IMG/VR virus record: IMGVR_UViG_3300033142_000712
Location: 16,144-37,059 of that record
Strand: one strand, 5' to 3'
Length of the DNA: 20,916 nt
Source of the DNA: a virus
Shown here piece by piece: positions 5,298-11,837 of this stretch; position 1 is the first letter of the stretch; the number at the start of each line of letters is the position of its first letter. The translations under genes were made by a program, and so were the position numbers. Under the pieces are notes generated by a model that searched no databases, was not told the DNA's origin, and was given only the letters and a program-made list of their open reading frames with translations.

Positions 5298-5548
5298 GCA
5301 TGAATAATAATGAGCGTGCAAAAGATGAGTATAGGCTTGTTACCGATGGTAAGAAGCTGTATAGATTGCATCCAAATTTTGATATTCCTGATGGCGTAAA
5401 AGAAGTTTTTACTCATCATGGCTCTAAGGTATATCAAAGCAATGGTAAGTTGATGCCAATGTTCCAAGCAGTACAACGTATTCAACCAAGAGTTAATCTA
5501 AGAAAAAGTGTTATTGCCGTAAGACAAGCTCTAGGGATTAAGATTTAA
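5294..5548 (+). CDS. Hypothetical phage protein, 84 aa
   Basis: Function not recognised. The start overlaps the lipoprotein stop (ATGA); a second ATG lies at 5300. The N-terminal part is charged, and the middle (DEYRLVTDGKKLYRLHPNF, then VFTHHGSKVYQSNG) is probably beta. The C-terminal helix is basic (VNLRKSVIAVRQALG), which would suit nucleic-acid or protein contact. It has no Cys. Confidence 0.65.
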   Translation: MSMNNNERAKDEYRLVTDGKKLYRLHPNFDIPDGVKEVFTHHGSKVYQSNGKLMPMFQAVQRIQPRVNLRKSVIAVRQALGIKI

Positions 5549-5730
5549 TGATAGTCAAGCTAGATTTACAAGCACTTGATAATCTTCGTGGACAATCAAT
5601 CACAAGATTAAAAGAAGCAACAGGTGAGATTATTACTGAGTTTACTTGCGATGATTGTGATTCAAGATTTACGTGCTGTTATGTATTTGATATTTATAAC
5701 ACTGATGGCGATTGTTTAGCAATGAAATAA
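5548..5730 (+). CDS. Hypothetical Cys-containing protein, 60 aa
   Basis: The start overlaps the previous stop (TAATG). After a helical N-terminus (LDLQALDNLRGQSITRLKE) there is a CDDCDSRFTCCYVFD segment in which CxxC and CC could form a small metal site, with one more Cys near the end (DGDCLAMK). No family recognised. Confidence 0.6.
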   Translation: MIVKLDLQALDNLRGQSITRLKEATGEIITEFTCDDCDSRFTCCYVFDIYNTDGDCLAMK

Positions 5731-5739
5731 AGGTACGTT

Positions 5740-6174
5740 ATGACTGTAAAAAATATAGTAACCAATGAGAAAAAGCTATCCCTTGTGAGCCTTTATGTAG
5801 ACAGCTATACAGAGGTTTTAGGGATTGCCAGTGACCTAGTAGATACAGCTATTTTTTACTCTAAGATGCCCATAGGCTGTGTCGGTTTAGCATGTAATCA
5901 AATTGGAATACTTAAAAGAATTATTGTTATACGGTTTGAAGGTAGCTGGTTGGTTATGATTAATCCAGTTATTGAGGAAGCGTGGGCAGGTAAGTTCAAC
6001 GCAAAAGAAGGTTGCTTGTCACGTCCCGGTAAGTCAGTTAGCATGAGAAGATACAAGAAAATAAGAGTTACTTATACTGACGTTACAGGTGACAGAATAA
6101 ACAAAAAATTTACGAAGTTTAATGCGAGAGTTATACAACACGAAGTTGACCATCTTGATGGTAAGTATATATAG
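5740..6174 (+). CDS. def: Peptide deformylase
   Basis: The enzyme removes the formyl group from the N-terminal Met of new proteins. All three family motifs are present: GLACNQ (49-54, family GxGxAAxQ), EGCLS (90-94, with Cys92 a metal ligand) and QHEVDHLDG (133-141, with the two His as metal ligands and Glu as catalyst). At 144 residues it is shorter than most bacterial enzymes (about 170), missing the C-terminal helix as phage forms often do. The Ala-to-Cys change in motif 1 is mild. Phage deformylases are known, especially in marine phages. Here it may support rapid phage protein maturation when the host enzyme is limiting. Confidence 0.9.
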   Translation: MTVKNIVTNEKKLSLVSLYVDSYTEVLGIASDLVDTAIFYSKMPIGCVGLACNQIGILKRIIVIRFEGSWLVMINPVIEEAWAGKFNAKEGCLSRPGKSVSMRRYKKIRVTYTDVTGDRINKKFTKFNARVIQHEVDHLDGKYI

Positions 6175-6176
6175 CT

Positions 6177-6200
6177 CTATACAGGAATCCGATTCGTGGT
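6177..6200. repeat. Near-copy of 24 bases of the RadD-like helicase gene
   Basis: Positions 6177-6200 match 12892-12915 at 20 of 24 bases. All four differences are transitions (6188, 6193, 6197 and 6199). The downstream copy encodes LYRNPTRD in the SF2 helicase. The copy here is in the gap after the deformylase gene and reads LYRNPIRG in an open frame that continues to a TAA near 6219, but it has no start codon. It may be a remnant of a lost gene or chance. GAATC-C-GATTC at 6185-6195 is also a small palindrome. Confidence 0.35.
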
Positions 6201-6220
6201 TTCAAAGTTGATATTAACTA

Positions 6221-6448
6221 ATGTCTGATTACGCAATAATAAAAACAAATAAAACTAATAAAAAACAATTTTATTTAATGGCAAACGCTGCTGGAACAAA
6301 AACATTTAAAGAAGATTTTAGAGGTGCGTGGACTCATAAAGACCACAGAATTGCTTCTAACATGCTAGATTTATGCGTTGCTAAACATGGAGATACAAAT
6401 GAGTTTGATTACGTTATTGATGATTTTAGTGAAGTTGGAGATTGGTAA
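6221..6448 (+). CDS. Hypothetical phage protein, 75 aa
   Basis: Function not recognised. The ATG lacks a good Shine-Dalgarno and follows a 46-base gap. The protein is compact and mixed alpha/beta: YAIIKTNKTNKKQFYLMANA, a WTHKDHRIAS turn, and an acidic end (FDYVIDDFSEVGDW). It abuts the next gene with no gap. Confidence 0.6.
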   Translation: MSDYAIIKTNKTNKKQFYLMANAAGTKTFKEDFRGAWTHKDHRIASNMLDLCVAKHGDTNEFDYVIDDFSEVGDW

Positions 6449-6742
6449 ATGAGTGCAAAAGAAGTTCTAAGAAAGTTTAATATACCGTCTTTAGAAGAAG
6501 TAGAACTAAATGACCAAGTTTTACTTTCTGAGTTTTTAAAAACTGGCAATCAAACATTTCTGGTTGGCGTCCTACTTAGAGCGTTAAAGAAAAATATAAA
6601 AATGACTGAAATTGTAAAAAGTGTATCAGAAATTAATGATAATCTAATAGCTGTGCTAAAAAAGCACGAGGCAAAAATAGAAGAAATGGAATCAAGGCTA
6701 AAAGATATATACACTGTCAATAGTGATGATATGAAACATTGA
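6449..6742 (+). CDS. Hypothetical coiled-coil protein, 97 aa
   Basis: Function not recognised. The ATG follows the previous TAA directly, with GGAG about 9 bases upstream. The N-terminal 45 residues are helical (LRKFNIPSLEEVELNDQVLL). Residues about 58-88 have a heptad-like pattern (VSEINDNLIAVLKKHEAKIE and EEMESRLKDIY), suggesting a short coiled coil and self-association. Confidence 0.65.
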   Translation: MSAKEVLRKFNIPSLEEVELNDQVLLSEFLKTGNQTFLVGVLLRALKKNIKMTEIVKSVSEINDNLIAVLKKHEAKIEEMESRLKDIYTVNSDDMKH

Positions 6743-6775
6743 CGTAAACATGAGCAAGAAAGCGATATTTAGATG

Positions 6776-6784
6776 TGTTATAAT
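6776..6784 (+). promoter_or_regulatory. Extended -10 promoter before the helicase
   Basis: TG (6776-6777), T, TATAAT (6779-6784) is a perfect extended -10, in the context GTGTTATAAT shared with the site at 10164. No convincing -35 is seen. The start near 6791 gives a 20-base leader to the GTG at 6812 that contains AGGAG. It marks the start of the replication block. Confidence 0.65.
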
Positions 6785-6811
6785 ATACACTCATAAACAG
6801 GAGATATACAG

Positions 6812-8116
6812 GTGGAAGAACAAGCAAAACCCGCAGTTGAAGAATTAATCCCATTATCATTGAGACAGCAAGATTCAATTGATTTTTTGGTTGATGCCGT
6901 CTTGGATAAAAAGAAATGTGTTGGATTCATTGCACCCGGTGGCTGTGGTAAAACATTTTCTTTAAAGCATTTTGCCAAAGACCCACGGCTTTCTGGTATT
7001 GATATTACTTTTACAGCAACTACAAATAAAGCTGCTGCTGTAATGAAAAAAGAAGGGGTGAAGGGAGCTAAGACCTTACACGCTGCAATCTCAAAGCATG
7101 TATCAACTCCTATGTATACAAACATGGCAGCAATGTTTAAATTAAGAGATAAAGAGCCTGACGCAGTTCAGACTTTTTATAATGATGTTGCAGATTTCTT
7201 AAAGGAAATAGAAGTAAAGCAAGAAGATTTCTTTAAGTATAAAAATGAGCGAGAGCTTATTGCTGAAAATCGCATTGATGCATTTGATGATAGAATTTTT
7301 TCTCATTATGTAACAGAAGATTACAAAGGTGGCGTATGCTCAATTGATGAGTCATCTATGCTACCAACCAAATCCCAATACAAAAAAGATGAAGGCAAAG
7401 ACGGTTTTCTTAAAATGAAAACTATTGGCCTTGATTCTGTATTAAAAGTATTTGATACAGTAATACTCGTTGGTGATGATTCTCAACTACCACCTATCAA
7501 TGGTACATCATCGTTTGAAGATATTGAAAAAACAACTCTTACAGAAAACTTCCGCTCAGATAAAGGTTTGTTAAGATTGTTAGAATATGCAAGGGAAGGA
7601 AAAAACCTAGCTAATTTCATTCCAGAGAAAGGTGAAAATGTACGGATTGTTGCATCAGTAGGCTCAGAGTATTTCGTAAGAGAACAGTTAATTGAAAACA
7701 GTGTTACACATATTGTTTACAGAAACAAAACTCGTAAAGAAATAACCAAGCAAATAAGAGTTGGATTAACGTCTGACCCAGAATTAAATGAGCCTATTGT
7801 ATATAAAGGTGCAAACATTGACGAACCTAATGATTCTATATCTAAGAATGAAACGGGATTCTTTAATGGTATGATGGGTGAATGGGAGAACCATTCTCAA
7901 GTTGTACAAGGTAGAAATTTTGATGAGTATGGAACAGGTTTCACGTACTTACAGTATGCTTATGCTATAACAGCACATACTTCTCAAGGTTCGTCATTTG
8001 ATTATGTTGTAGTTCATGTTGATGATATTCCTCATTTCATAGATGCAGAAACAAAAAGAAAATGGATTTATACTGCGGTTAGCAGAGCAAGAAAAGGTAT
8101 TGTAGTAGTTTATTAA
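6812..8116 (+). CDS. SF1B DNA helicase, Dda/RecD-like
   Basis: An ATP-driven 5'-3' helicase expected to unwind DNA at phage forks or during recombination. Motifs in order: Walker A APGGCGKT (41-48), TATTNKAA (68-75), TLHAAI (88-93), motif II SIDESS (177-182, DEss type), motif III LVGDDSQLPP (219-228), ENFRSD (245-250), a UvrD/RecD-type C-terminal motif AITAHTSQGSSFD (near 385-400), and VSRARKG (423-429). The 434-residue length is close to T4 Dda. The start is GTG at 6812, 8 bases after AGGAG (6799-6803), with a fresh promoter just upstream. A fusion to a nuclease is not seen. Confidence 0.9.
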   Translation: MEEQAKPAVEELIPLSLRQQDSIDFLVDAVLDKKKCVGFIAPGGCGKTFSLKHFAKDPRLSGIDITFTATTNKAAAVMKKEGVKGAKTLHAAISKHVSTPMYTNMAAMFKLRDKEPDAVQTFYNDVADFLKEIEVKQEDFFKYKNERELIAENRIDAFDDRIFSHYVTEDYKGGVCSIDESSMLPTKSQYKKDEGKDGFLKMKTIGLDSVLKVFDTVILVGDDSQLPPINGTSSFEDIEKTTLTENFRSDKGLLRLLEYAREGKNLANFIPEKGENVRIVASVGSEYFVREQLIENSVTHIVYRNKTRKEITKQIRVGLTSDPELNEPIVYKGANIDEPNDSISKNETGFFNGMMGEWENHSQVVQGRNFDEYGTGFTYLQYAYAITAHTSQGSSFDYVVVHVDDIPHFIDAETKRKWIYTAVSRARKGIVVVY

Positions 8117-8144
8117 TCAACTAGTAATTAAATGAGGGTTTGAC

Positions 8145-8363
8145 ATGTCGAAAGAATTTGACCAAGATGAATTGGTGTTACAAGAATTAAAAAATCAAAA
8201 CATAGAAGGTTTAACGCCAAGAGGTAGACTTGCTATCCGTGAAATGACAGAAGAGATATATAATCCGGGAGCAATAATATTTGTCTTGTTAAGTTTGAAT
8301 TCAAGAATTAGAGAGCTTGAGAAACAACTATCGCAAGTTAAATTTAATGGAGAAATGCATTGA
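8145..8363 (+). CDS. Hypothetical small phage protein, 72 aa
   Basis: Function not recognised. GAGGG precedes the ATG. It is acidic and mostly helical: LVLQELKNQNIEGLTPRGR, then MTEEIYNPGAIIFVLLSLN and a short coiled-coil-like end (SRIRELEKQLSQV). Its TGA overlaps the TTG start of the ligase and its tail contains the ligase Shine-Dalgarno, so the two are translationally coupled. Confidence 0.65.
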   Translation: MSKEFDQDELVLQELKNQNIEGLTPRGRLAIREMTEEIYNPGAIIFVLLSLNSRIRELEKQLSQVKFNGEMH

Positions 8364-9427
8364 AAACACTTTACGCAATTGATAATAAAGGTCAAATCAG
8401 AGTTTGGTCTGTTGAAGAACTAGACGATGGCATCCTAATGATGCATGGGGTCATGGGCGGAGCTATGCAAGAAAAACATGAGCCTATTTATGAAGGTCTT
8501 GCAACTCGAACTATTGAAGAACAAATTCATAGTAGAGCAGAATCTCGTATAAACAAAAAGATTGATGCTGGTTATTGCAGAACTCTTGAAGAAGCGAATA
8601 GCAAACCACGTACTAATTCATTAGGTTTTCAAAAACCAATGCTTGCTGCTAAGTTTGTAGATTGCAAAAAGATAGATTACTACGACTTATTTGTACAGTA
8701 TAAGTATGATGGTAATAGAATGTTAGTCCGTAATGAAAATGGTACTAATATTGCATATACTCGCAATGGTAAAGTTATTGATACTATACCTGAAATCATA
8801 GAAGGTATGATTATACCAGAAGGCGTCACAATTGATGGTGAGATTTATTGTCATGGTGAAAGCTTGCAAACTATTGTTTCATGGGTTAAGCGCAGACAAG
8901 AAAATTCTTTGAAATTAAGATACCATGCTTATGATGTAATGATAGATCGTAATTATGGATTAAGATTGGAAATGCTTAAAGATATGGAGCTTGGCGAGTT
9001 TGCAGAAGTAGTGCCGACTTATAAGTATATTCCTGAGCCTAATAATTATATAACTGATGCATTAAACGATGCAATAAAATTAGGCTACGAAGGTTTAATA
9101 TTAAGGCAGAATGATTTTGGTTATGAAACTGGCAAGCGTAGTAAGTCTTTAATTAAGGTAAAACAATTCTTAGATGACGAGTTTGAAATAACTGGTATGC
9201 ATTTATCTAAAGATGGTTTGCCTATGATTAACTTCAAAACTGATAGAGGTACTTTTGGAAAAGCAACTGCACCGGGTTCAATGGAAGAGAAACATGCCCA
9301 TTGGGAAAACGTAGAAAATGTTGTTGGCAAATGGGTTCATTTAGAGTATAGTCAGTGGACTAAAGATGATAAACCTTTTCACCCTACAGCAACCGCAATT
9401 CTTGATACTAAAGATGAACTTAAATAA
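8360..9427 (+). CDS. ATP-dependent DNA ligase with WGR-like N-terminal domain
   Basis: It seals nicks by way of an enzyme-AMP intermediate. Residues 1-85 look like the WGR-type lead found in some phage ligases (YAIDNKGQIRVWSVEE, HGVMGG, ATRTIEEQ). The nucleotidyltransferase domain follows: motif I YKYDGNR with the adenylated Lys at 115, motif III DGEIYCHG, motif IV EGLILR, motif V KSLIKVKQF. A C-terminal OB domain ends HPTATAILD. All key residues are present. The start is TTG at 8360, with GGAG seven bases upstream and a TTGA overlap. It would join Okazaki fragments with the replicase encoded downstream. Confidence 0.92.
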   Translation: MKTLYAIDNKGQIRVWSVEELDDGILMMHGVMGGAMQEKHEPIYEGLATRTIEEQIHSRAESRINKKIDAGYCRTLEEANSKPRTNSLGFQKPMLAAKFVDCKKIDYYDLFVQYKYDGNRMLVRNENGTNIAYTRNGKVIDTIPEIIEGMIIPEGVTIDGEIYCHGESLQTIVSWVKRRQENSLKLRYHAYDVMIDRNYGLRLEMLKDMELGEFAEVVPTYKYIPEPNNYITDALNDAIKLGYEGLILRQNDFGYETGKRSKSLIKVKQFLDDEFEITGMHLSKDGLPMINFKTDRGTFGKATAPGSMEEKHAHWENVENVVGKWVHLEYSQWTKDDKPFHPTATAILDTKDELK

Positions 9428-9440
9428 AAGGTAAAATATT

Positions 9441-9836
9441 ATGACTAAAAAACTTATAGCACAAGACGTGCTTGATTATGAAAAGGCAGTTTCAGATTTA
9501 GCAACAGCAAAAAAGACTGAGATTGATTTACGGAATAAAATCATTGGTGCTTTCAGATACGATAATGTTGAAGGAACTCATCACAAAACTGTTGATGGTC
9601 TTGATATCGATATTGTTATCAAACTTGGTCTTGGTAGAAAAATTGACCAACCTGCGCTTGAAGCAATTTGGGATGAATTGAATGAAGAACAACAAAGCAT
9701 CATCAAATGGAAAGCAGAAATCATTGTAACGAATTTTAAAGAACTTGTTGAAGAAGATGGAATTGGTGAGTTGTTAAATTTGATTACTGAAAAACCTTCA
9801 CAACCGACTGTTAAGCTCAAATTTGAGACTGAATAA
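9441..9836 (+). CDS. Conserved phage protein of unknown function, 131 aa
   Basis: The N-terminus is a helical segment (LDYEKAVSDLATAKKTEIDLRN). The middle has VEGTHHKTVDGLDIDI and KLGLGRKIDQPALEAIWDEL, followed by IIKWKAEIIVTNFKEL and a terminal KPSQPTVKLKFE. This order (EGTHHKT, IKWKxEI, KPxxPTVKL) is familiar from small phage proteins near recombination genes, but I know no assigned role. AAAGG lies about 9 bases before the ATG. Its place between the ligase and Sak4-like genes suggests a link with DNA handling. Confidence 0.75.
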   Translation: MTKKLIAQDVLDYEKAVSDLATAKKTEIDLRNKIIGAFRYDNVEGTHHKTVDGLDIDIVIKLGLGRKIDQPALEAIWDELNEEQQSIIKWKAEIIVTNFKELVEEDGIGELLNLITEKPSQPTVKLKFETE

Positions 9837-9849
9837 GGAACTCTAGTAA

Positions 9850-10161
9850 ATGGCTGATATAGTGATAGATAAGAGCTTAAATGTGCATCTGGGGCTACCA
9901 GAGGACTACCAGTTAGACAAGGGTGAAGCCTTTAAGCTATGGCAGTATTTTATGACCATGCTTGAAGACAAAAGACCAATCGGTAATTTGTTAGTATCAT
10001 ATTACATAGATTTTCACGGTGATGTGGTAAACAATCCAAAATCAAAACAGGATGAAATTGTACGAGATATAATACTTAATATGGATAAGAAAGACCAGTT
10101 TGAGATAATGACGGAAATGGCGGCATATCCAGACGGTTACAAAGTTGACAACGAAGAGTAA
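9850..10161 (+). CDS. Hypothetical phage protein, 103 aa
   Basis: Function not recognised. AAGGA lies ten bases before the ATG. The protein is acidic and soluble. It begins VIDKSLNVHLGLPEDYQ, has a helical middle (AFKLWQYFMTMLEDKRP, IGNLLVSYYIDF) and ends in an acidic stretch (DNEE). The -35 box of the next promoter is inside its last codons. Confidence 0.65.
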   Translation: MADIVIDKSLNVHLGLPEDYQLDKGEAFKLWQYFMTMLEDKRPIGNLLVSYYIDFHGDVVNNPKSKQDEIVRDIILNMDKKDQFEIMTEMAAYPDGYKVDNEE

Positions 10162-10174
10162 AGTGTGTTATAAT
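10145..10174 (+). promoter_or_regulatory. Strong promoter before the Sak4-like gene
   Basis: TTGACA (10145-10150) and TATAAT (10169-10174) both match sigma70 consensus exactly, with an 18-base spacer, and a TG at 10166-10167 adds the extended -10. It starts near 10181, 20 bases before the ATG at 10201. It is the best promoter in the window. Confidence 0.8.
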
Positions 10175-10200
10175 AAAATTTAATCAGGAGAATAAAGACA

Positions 10201-11001
10201 ATGGCTATAAAATTAACAACAACGAGTCAAAGCTCACGCTTTGTAAAAGCACTAGGTTATGGTGATGCCGGTGTAGGTAAAACTGTTTTATGTTCTACAG
10301 CGCCTAATCCAATTATCATATCAGCAGAAAGTGGTTTATTATCACTTGCGCATTTAGATATTCCAGTTATTGAAGTGAAAACTTTGGAAGATGTAAATGA
10401 TGCATATCGTTTCTGTACTGAATCAGAAGACGCAAAACATTTTGAAACTGTATGTTTAGATTCTATTACTGAAATTGCAGAAGTAATGCTTAACAAGTAT
10501 AAGAAAGAAGATAAAGACCCACGCAAATCTTATGGCTTGTTAGCTGAAAATATGTCAGAACTTGTTCGTGCTTTTAGAGATTTAGAAAATCGACATGTTT
10601 ACTTCTCTGCTAAGATGACACGGATTGAAGATGAACATACTGGCATATCTACATTCCGACCAATGATGCCGGGTAAAACTTTGGTTAATGGTTTGCCATT
10701 CTTCTTTGATGAAGTTCTTGCATTACATATTGGCAAAGAAGAAGATGGTACTCCATTCCGTTATATACAAACTGAACCTGATATGCAATACATAGCAAAA
10801 GATCGTTCAGGAAATCTTGATACAATTGAGCGCCCAGATTTAACTCATCTATTTGATAAAGTATTAGGTGAAGCAAACCCACGCTTATCAGAAAATCAAA
10901 TGACAAATAAAAATGCTGGTGCAGCTACAGCTAAACAAGAAGAAGACCAGAAATCTGAATCAGAAGAAACCGAAGTAGCAAAATCTGATAAAGAAGATTA
11001 A
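10201..11001 (+). CDS. Sak4-like RecA-fold ATPase (single-strand annealing/recombination)
   Basis: It belongs to the phage AAA_24/Sak4 group, RecA-core ATPases that assist strand annealing or exchange with a single-strand-binding partner. Walker A is GDAGVGKT (21-28); the Walker B-like strand is VCLDS (84-88). The core runs to about residue 230 (DLTHLFDKVLGEANP), then a low-complexity acidic tail (KQEEDQKSESEETEVA) that may contact partners. AGGAG precedes the ATG. It has its own strong promoter. The DUF669 gene next to it is the usual neighbour of this group, which supports the call. Confidence 0.85.
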   Translation: MAIKLTTTSQSSRFVKALGYGDAGVGKTVLCSTAPNPIIISAESGLLSLAHLDIPVIEVKTLEDVNDAYRFCTESEDAKHFETVCLDSITEIAEVMLNKYKKEDKDPRKSYGLLAENMSELVRAFRDLENRHVYFSAKMTRIEDEHTGISTFRPMMPGKTLVNGLPFFFDEVLALHIGKEEDGTPFRYIQTEPDMQYIAKDRSGNLDTIERPDLTHLFDKVLGEANPRLSENQMTNKNAGAATAKQEEDQKSESEETEVAKSDKED

Positions 11002-11009
11002 TTCTACCC

Positions 11010-11062
11010 TGCCGCATTTAGGACTACATACCAGTGTCCTATCTGCATCTACGGCATTTTTT
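11010..11062 (+). terminator. Terminator-like structure after the Sak4-like gene
   Basis: The 5-bp stem TGCCG (11010-11014) with CGGCA (11052-11056) closes an inner hairpin TAGGAC (11019-11024) with GTCCTA (11036-11041). It is followed at once by six T (11057-11062). Two extra pairs, CA (11015-11016) with TG (11044-11045), bridge the stems; CATCTA is bulged on the 3' side. The imperfect stem makes it weaker than a classical intrinsic terminator, but the position just after the stop codon fits. Confidence 0.5.
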
Positions 11063-11070
11063 AAAATAAC

Positions 11071-11079
11071 TGGTATGAT
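11071..11079 (+). promoter_or_regulatory. Possible extended -10 promoter for the DUF669 gene
   Basis: TG (11071-11072), G, TATGAT (11074-11079) is an extended -10 element with one mismatch, placed 9 bases after the T run of the preceding terminator. The -35 is poor. A weaker alternative for this gene is TTGCTA (11178-11183) with TATATG 17 bases on (11201-11206). Either would give the gene at 11274 its own transcript. Confidence 0.4.
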
Positions 11080-11184
11080 CGCATATGTTGTGTCTGGGTA
11101 TTCCTTGTAAATATCCACACCTACATGACAGTATGCGACGGTTAATGCACGCTAAGTATAGTCCTAGTTAGTGATGTTGCTAGG
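11079..11184 (+). ncRNA. Candidate structured RNA or replication-origin element (unclassified)
   Basis: This lies in the 272-base gene-free stretch at 11002-11273. A long imperfect hairpin pairs TCGCAT (11079-11084) with ATGCGA (11133-11138), ATGT (11085-11088) with ACAT (11123-11126), GTGT (11090-11093) with ACAC (11117-11120), and GGGTAT (11096-11101) with ATATCC (11111-11116), for 20 base pairs in all. Downstream, CCTAG (11163-11167) pairs with CTAGG (11180-11184), and its loop TTAGTG (11168-11173) can pair with CGCTAA (11150-11155), giving an H-type pseudoknot. It could be a regulatory leader, a small RNA or an origin. It matches no RNA family I know. If transcription begins near 11086, the outermost stem would be lost. 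Confidence 0.45.
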
Positions 11185-11236
11185 CACAAATTCTAATAGT
11201 ATATGGGAGCTATTCAAAATCCCTAAAATTAAGATG

Positions 11237-11249
11237 GTAGCGTAGCTAC
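11237..11249 (+). promoter_or_regulatory. Small hairpin upstream of the DUF669 ribosome-binding site
   Basis: GTAGC (11237-11241) and GCTAC (11245-11249) pair around a GTA loop, 13 bases before the GAGG Shine-Dalgarno (11263-11266). It could shape the leader of the single-strand-binding gene. It is short, so this is a modest candidate. Confidence 0.3.
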
Positions 11250-11273
11250 ATAAAATGAAAGTGAGGTAGTAAA

Positions 11274-11777
11274 ATGGCAGAACTAAACTTTAATGGTGCT
11301 GGACAAGATGCGATGGACGACTTTTCAGTTGTTCCTCCTGATACATACAATGTCCAAATCGTAAAATCTGAAGTTGTTCCAACCAAAAAGAAAGATGGAA
11401 CATTGTTAAAAACTCAGTTCAAAGTTATCGATGGTAAGTTTAAAGGTCGTATCATTTTTGGACAGTATAATTTAACAAATCCAAACCCGCAAGCAGTAGA
11501 AATTTCTAAGAAACAAATGAAAACTCTCTGTGACGCAATTGGCAAACCTGATGGTGTAAAAGATTCTAATGAGTTGCATAACGTTCCATTGCAAATCAAA
11601 GTGTCTGTTAAAGCAGCAGAAGGCAATTATGCCGAGCAAAATGAAATCAAGTTTTATAGCAAGTATGACGGTCCAAAGACTGAAACAGCATCTAGTGAAG
11701 GTTCTAGTGCTGCTAATCCTGCTAATCCTGCTTCTGCTGAAGTTAAAGCTGAAGGCGGAGCTCCTTGGGCTAAATAA
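11274..11777 (+). CDS. DUF669-type single-strand-DNA-binding protein
   Basis: It matches DUF669: a PPDTYNVQIVKSEV strand pair, KDGTLLKTQFKVIDGKFKGR (about 41-60), IIFGQYNL, and a helix with ISKKQMKTLCDAIG, then a further strand region ending NEIKFYSKY. These phage proteins have an OB-type fold and are considered single-strand-DNA-binding proteins that pair with Sak4-like ATPases. A flexible Ala/Ser/Pro linker (ANPANPASAE) leads to the end GGAPWAK, a short tail typical of the group and a possible partner-docking site. GAGG lies 7 bases before the ATG. It has a structured leader and probably its own transcript, as expected for a protein needed in many copies. Confidence 0.82.
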   Translation: MAELNFNGAGQDAMDDFSVVPPDTYNVQIVKSEVVPTKKKDGTLLKTQFKVIDGKFKGRIIFGQYNLTNPNPQAVEISKKQMKTLCDAIGKPDGVKDSNELHNVPLQIKVSVKAAEGNYAEQNEIKFYSKYDGPKTETASSEGSSAANPANPASAEVKAEGGAPWAK

Positions 11778-11797
11778 AACTTAGTTTCTTTATCGTA

Positions 11798-11823
11798 AAT
11801 ATCCCCTAGAGATAGGGGATATT
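11798..11823 (+). terminator. Perfect 11-bp hairpin with GAGA tetraloop
   Basis: AATATCCCCTA (11798-11808) pairs perfectly with TAGGGGATATT (11813-11823) around GAGA (11809-11812), a GNRA loop. It lies 20 bases after the DUF669 stop and is followed by CTTT and then directly by the AGGA Shine-Dalgarno of the next gene. The T run is weak, so it may be a leaky terminator, a 3' stabiliser of the DUF669 mRNA or an RNase III cut site. Any of these would give high DUF669 and lower nuclease expression. Confidence 0.65.
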
Positions 11824-11837
11824 CTTTAGGAATATAT

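Noticed and set aside
5051-5485. Long leftward frame of 144 codons
   Set aside because: It runs antisense to the lipoprotein gene and its neighbour, both with good starts and overlaps; the composition is that of a shadow frame.
6749-6850. Short rightward frame of 33 codons starting MSKKAIFRC
   Set aside because: It has no Shine-Dalgarno, runs through the promoter and ribosome-binding site of the helicase gene and overlaps its start out of frame.
6778-7125. Leftward frame of 115 codons over the helicase start
   Set aside because: It is antisense to the Walker A region of a clear helicase and has no promoter or ribosome-binding site.
11002-11273. tRNA or known riboswitch in the long gap
   Set aside because: No T-loop GTTCRANYC, no acceptor-anticodon layout and no riboswitch core that I recognise.
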